A stretch of DNA of 50,339 nt, taken from Bacteroidales bacterium (lineage in GTDB: Bacteria; Bacteroidota; Bacteroidia; Bacteroidales; VadinHA17). Of the stretch, positions 50,141 through 50,339 are shown one piece after another (position 1 is the stretch's first letter; the number at the start of each line of letters is the position of its first letter). The position numbers and the translations under genes are program-made. The stretch spans positions 1-50,339 of the forward strand of contig JANTHB010000015.1 in the NCBI GenBank assembly GCA_024762655.1, written 5' to 3'. The notes below the pieces were generated by a model that saw only the letters and a program-made list of their open reading frames with translations, did not search any database and was not told the DNA's origin.

Positions 50141-50339
50141 CAACCCCATCCGGGGTTGTTTTGTGTGTTGGGACTCCCTTGGACCCCGGGTGGAACCGGG
50201 GCTATTCTCTGCGACCACTCCGTGGTCGGTATGATAAACTTCTAACAACCATCAACTGCACCATGTGGGGTTTCTCTAATCTAAAAGACCCCGAGAGGGA
50301 TTGTTTTGTGGGTAGAAACCTCCTTATACCCCGGGTGGA
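50141..50339. repeat. REP-like palindrome array next to the transposase, tandem unit of about 145 bp
   Basis: Palindromes are at 50141-50158 (CAACCCC/GGGGTTG), 50184-50201 (CCCCGG/CCGGGG) and 50213-50227 (GACCAC/GTGGTC). The pattern restarts at about 50286, and the window ends inside the second unit (CCCCGGGTGGA at 50184-50194 and again 50329-50339, a period of 145). The reverse complement matches 9037-9205. It sits just upstream of the transposase start and is its probable substrate. Confidence 0.85.

Overview
The window is a chromosomal segment of a Bacteroidota bacterium, most probably from the order Bacteroidales or a close relative. The evidence is a SusC/SusD pair, a type IX secretion sorting domain on a large secreted protein, many lipoproteins with a short Cys lipobox, TAnnTTTG-type -7 promoter elements, a long SecA (1118 aa) and the linkage ligA - conserved small protein - dapA. 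No genus can be named from the sequence alone. No tRNA, rRNA or CRISPR array was recognised.

Layout. 1-2.0 kb is an AT-rich island, unlike the rest, with the 3' part of a DUF4143-type AAA ATPase and a small secreted TonB-C-like protein; it carries attC-like imperfect inverted repeats. 2.0-7.7 kb holds a DNRLRE-type lipoprotein, a periplasmic thioredoxin-like protein, a beta-barrel protein and a Cys/Met-metabolism PLP enzyme. 7.8-8.7 kb is an Xre/RES toxin-antitoxin pair. 8.7-9.3 kb is a gene-free block of REP-like palindromes. 9.4-15 kb holds a His-rich NifX-like protein, a DedA protein, a GH29 alpha-L-fucosidase, a methyltransferase and a BtuB-like TonB-dependent receptor. 15.2-22.2 kb is housekeeping: ligA, a DUF6913-like gene, dapA and secA. 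22.4-28.2 kb has a T9SS-exported propeller protein, then a sigma factor / membrane protein / repeat protein operon.

28.3-44.2 kb is a polysaccharide utilisation locus. SusC and SusD lie on the plus strand and converge on a six-gene minus-strand operon: two GH18 enzymes, a GH38 alpha-mannosidase, a TIM-barrel hydrolase with binding modules, a CBM9-like lipoprotein and a GH10-like hydrolase. A two-way terminator separates the two arms. The gene set fits breakdown of mannose-rich N-glycans or similar host or fungal glycans: endo-acting GH18 release outside the cell, SusCD import and trimming by GH38. The GH29 fucosidase at 10.7 kb could add core or antenna defucosylation. This substrate is an inference.

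44.2-49.4 kb has a two-domain VOC protein, an SDR oxidoreductase, an OLD-like AAA ATPase/nuclease candidate and a SpoIIE-type phosphatase. The window ends in a REP-associated tyrosine transposase (RAYT) with a stop at codon 2, flanked by the same repeat families found at 8.7-9.2 kb. The most unusual signals are this RAYT/REP system, a perfect 30-bp palindrome between the receptor gene and ligA, 7- and 8-bp tandem repeats at gene ends (one encodes the receptor C-terminus) and the attC-like island.
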